Below are positions 39,501-40,312 of a stretch of 40,312 bases of DNA, piece by piece. The translations under genes were made by a program, and so were the position numbers. Position 1 is the stretch's first letter; every line of letters begins with the position of its first letter. Below the pieces are notes generated by a model. That model made no database searches, had not been told where the DNA came from, and saw only the letters and a list, made by a program, of their open reading frames with translations. Location of the stretch: contig PAQL01000004.1 in the NCBI GenBank assembly GCA_002709295.1, positions 4,871-45,182 of the forward strand. The letters run 5' to 3'. The DNA is from Phycisphaerae bacterium. GTDB lineage: Bacteria; Planctomycetota; Phycisphaerae; Phycisphaerales; SM1A02.

Positions 39501-40312
39501 ATGTGTGGAATCGTTGCTTACATCGGCCACCGTGATGCCACCCCGATCCTGATCGAGGGGCTCAAGCGGCTCGAGTACCGGGGCTACGACTCCGCCGGCG
39601 TGGCCGTCGCAGGAGCGGATGGCGATGTCGGAATCGTCAAGACGGTGGGGCGGGTCAGGGTTCTCGAGGAGGCGATCGAGGAGAAGGGCGACATTCACGG
39701 CCCGGTCGGCATCGCCCACACCAGATGGGCGACTCACGGCGGCGTGACCCAGGAGAACGCCCACCCTCACTCCGACGACGTCAAGTCCGGTCACGGCATC
39801 GCGATCATCCACAACGGCATCATCGAGAACTACCAGTCGCTGCGGACCTGGCTCATGGAGAAGGGCCACGAATTCGACAGCGAGACGGACACCGAGGTGC
39901 TCGTCCATCTGATCGGCGAGCTCTACCGCGGTGATCTCGAGAAGGCGGTGCAGGCGGCTCTCAAGGAGGTCGAGGGCGCCTACGCGATCGCGGTCATCTG
40001 CAGGAAGGAGCCCGGTGTGATGGTCGTGGCCCGCAAGGGTTCGCCTCTCATGGTGGGCGTGGGCAAGGACGAGTACATCGTCGCCTCCGATCAGAGTGCC
40101 ATCGTCTCGCACACCAACCAGGCGTTCACCCTCGACGACTACACCGTCGCGAAGCTCACGGCCGACACCTTCCGGACATCGACCATCGACGACGTCGAGA
40201 TCACTCCGGAGATCCGCGAGCTCGAGGTCGAGATAGAGCAGATAGAGCTGGGCGGCTTCGATCACTACATGCTCAAGGAGATCCACGAGCAGCCGCGGGC
40301 CCTGCGTCTCTG
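39501..40312 (+). CDS. glmS: Glutamine-fructose-6-phosphate aminotransferase GlmS (5' part, cut by window end)
   Basis: The first 270 residues of GlmS, which makes glucosamine-6-phosphate from fructose-6-phosphate and glutamine for amino-sugar and wall synthesis. The Ntn glutaminase domain begins MCGIVAYIG, with Cys2 as the N-terminal nucleophile after Met removal. LEYRGYDSAGVAV, HTRWATHGGV, and HNGIIENY are the conserved glutaminase motifs, with Arg and Asn residues of the substrate site. The visible part ends in FDHYMLKEIHEQPRALR, the universal linker before the sugar isomerase domains, which lie beyond the edge. A good Shine-Dalgarno (GGAAGGA) precedes ATG 39501. The long opposite-strand frame over this region is a shadow. 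Confidence 0.96.
   Translation, partial: MCGIVAYIGHRDATPILIEGLKRLEYRGYDSAGVAVAGADGDVGIVKTVGRVRVLEEAIEEKGDIHGPVGIAHTRWATHGGVTQENAHPHSDDVKSGHGIAIIHNGIIENYQSLRTWLMEKGHEFDSETDTEVLVHLIGELYRGDLEKAVQAALKEVEGAYAIAVICRKEPGVMVVARKGSPLMVGVGKDEYIVASDQSAIVSHTNQAFTLDDYTVAKLTADTFRTSTIDDVEITPEIRELEVEIEQIELGGFDHYMLKEIHEQPRALRL

Noticed and set aside
39417-40286. 289-residue minus-strand frame opposite glmS
   Set aside because: Mirror of the highly conserved GlmS glutaminase domain, which explains its length.
1-40312. tRNA, rRNA, CRISPR array, insertion sequence, phage or integrase
   Set aside because: No tRNA-like cloverleaf, spaced repeats, terminal inverted repeats or transposase-like reading frame was seen by eye; a covariance-model search was not possible.

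Overview
The window is about 40 kb of GC-rich, gene-dense bacterial DNA. I infer a planctomycete, probably near Phycisphaerae. The reasons are a nitrile-hydratase-leader (NHLP) RiPP precursor, a PEP-CTERM-like exported protein, a LysM/L,D-transpeptidase-like protein, a CBM9/DUF5916 outer-membrane protein, and weak or absent Shine-Dalgarno sites. The assignment rests on gene content only. I saw no tRNA, rRNA, CRISPR array, insertion sequence or phage gene.

Layout. (1) Positions 1-1315: the 3' end of an NHLP-type RiPP precursor with an 11-residue putative core, then a tandem-GNAT acyltransferase. (2) 1357-3932, minus strand: an HTTM-like membrane protein and a MOSC/MobA molybdenum-cofactor pair. 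(3) 3984-13292: most of a kynurenine / 3-hydroxyanthranilate tryptophan-degradation pathway. A plus-strand unit carries an SDR with a lost YxxxK motif, 2-aminomuconate semialdehyde dehydrogenase and 2-aminomuconate deaminase. A minus-strand unit reads in transcription order: degenerate HATPase-GNAT fusion, ACMSD, kynureninase, kynurenine 3-monooxygenase, kynurenine formamidase, pilin-like protein. (4) 13358-17193: two outer-membrane barrel proteins. (5) 17259-24515: one dimodular NRPS, T-C-A-T-C-A-T-TE. (6) 24520-25140, minus strand: 3-hydroxyanthranilate 3,4-dioxygenase, the missing middle step of the pathway, on the far side of the NRPS. (7) 25243-26204: two small overlapping genes. (8) 26333-33649: a tightly packed six-gene cassette of a GlmL/MutL-like ATPase, a barrel-sandwich/KOW-like protein and four membrane proteins, closed by a strong intrinsic terminator. 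(9) 33947-40312: a PEP-CTERM-like protein, PdxA, a LysM protein with an inactivated L,D-transpeptidase domain, 5-formyl-THF cyclo-ligase, RarA and the start of glmS.

How it works together. KynB, KMO, KynU, HAAO, ACMSD, AMSDH and the RidA-type deaminase would take N-formylkynurenine to the oxalocrotonate level. Tryptophan 2,3-dioxygenase and the steps below oxalocrotonate are not here. The NRPS sits physically inside this catabolic block, but nothing in its sequence proves that it uses a kynurenine metabolite.

The best candidates for undescribed biology are the six-gene GlmL/membrane cassette, the RiPP precursor with its neighbouring GNAT, the orphan NRPS with an unpaired N-terminal carrier domain, and two apparent pseudo-enzymes (the degenerate HATPase-GNAT heading the kynurenine unit and the Cys-less L,D-transpeptidase). 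The longest stretches without a called gene are 33650-33946, 39243-39500 and 187-421. All are below 300 bases and hold only hairpins, a terminator or a repeat.
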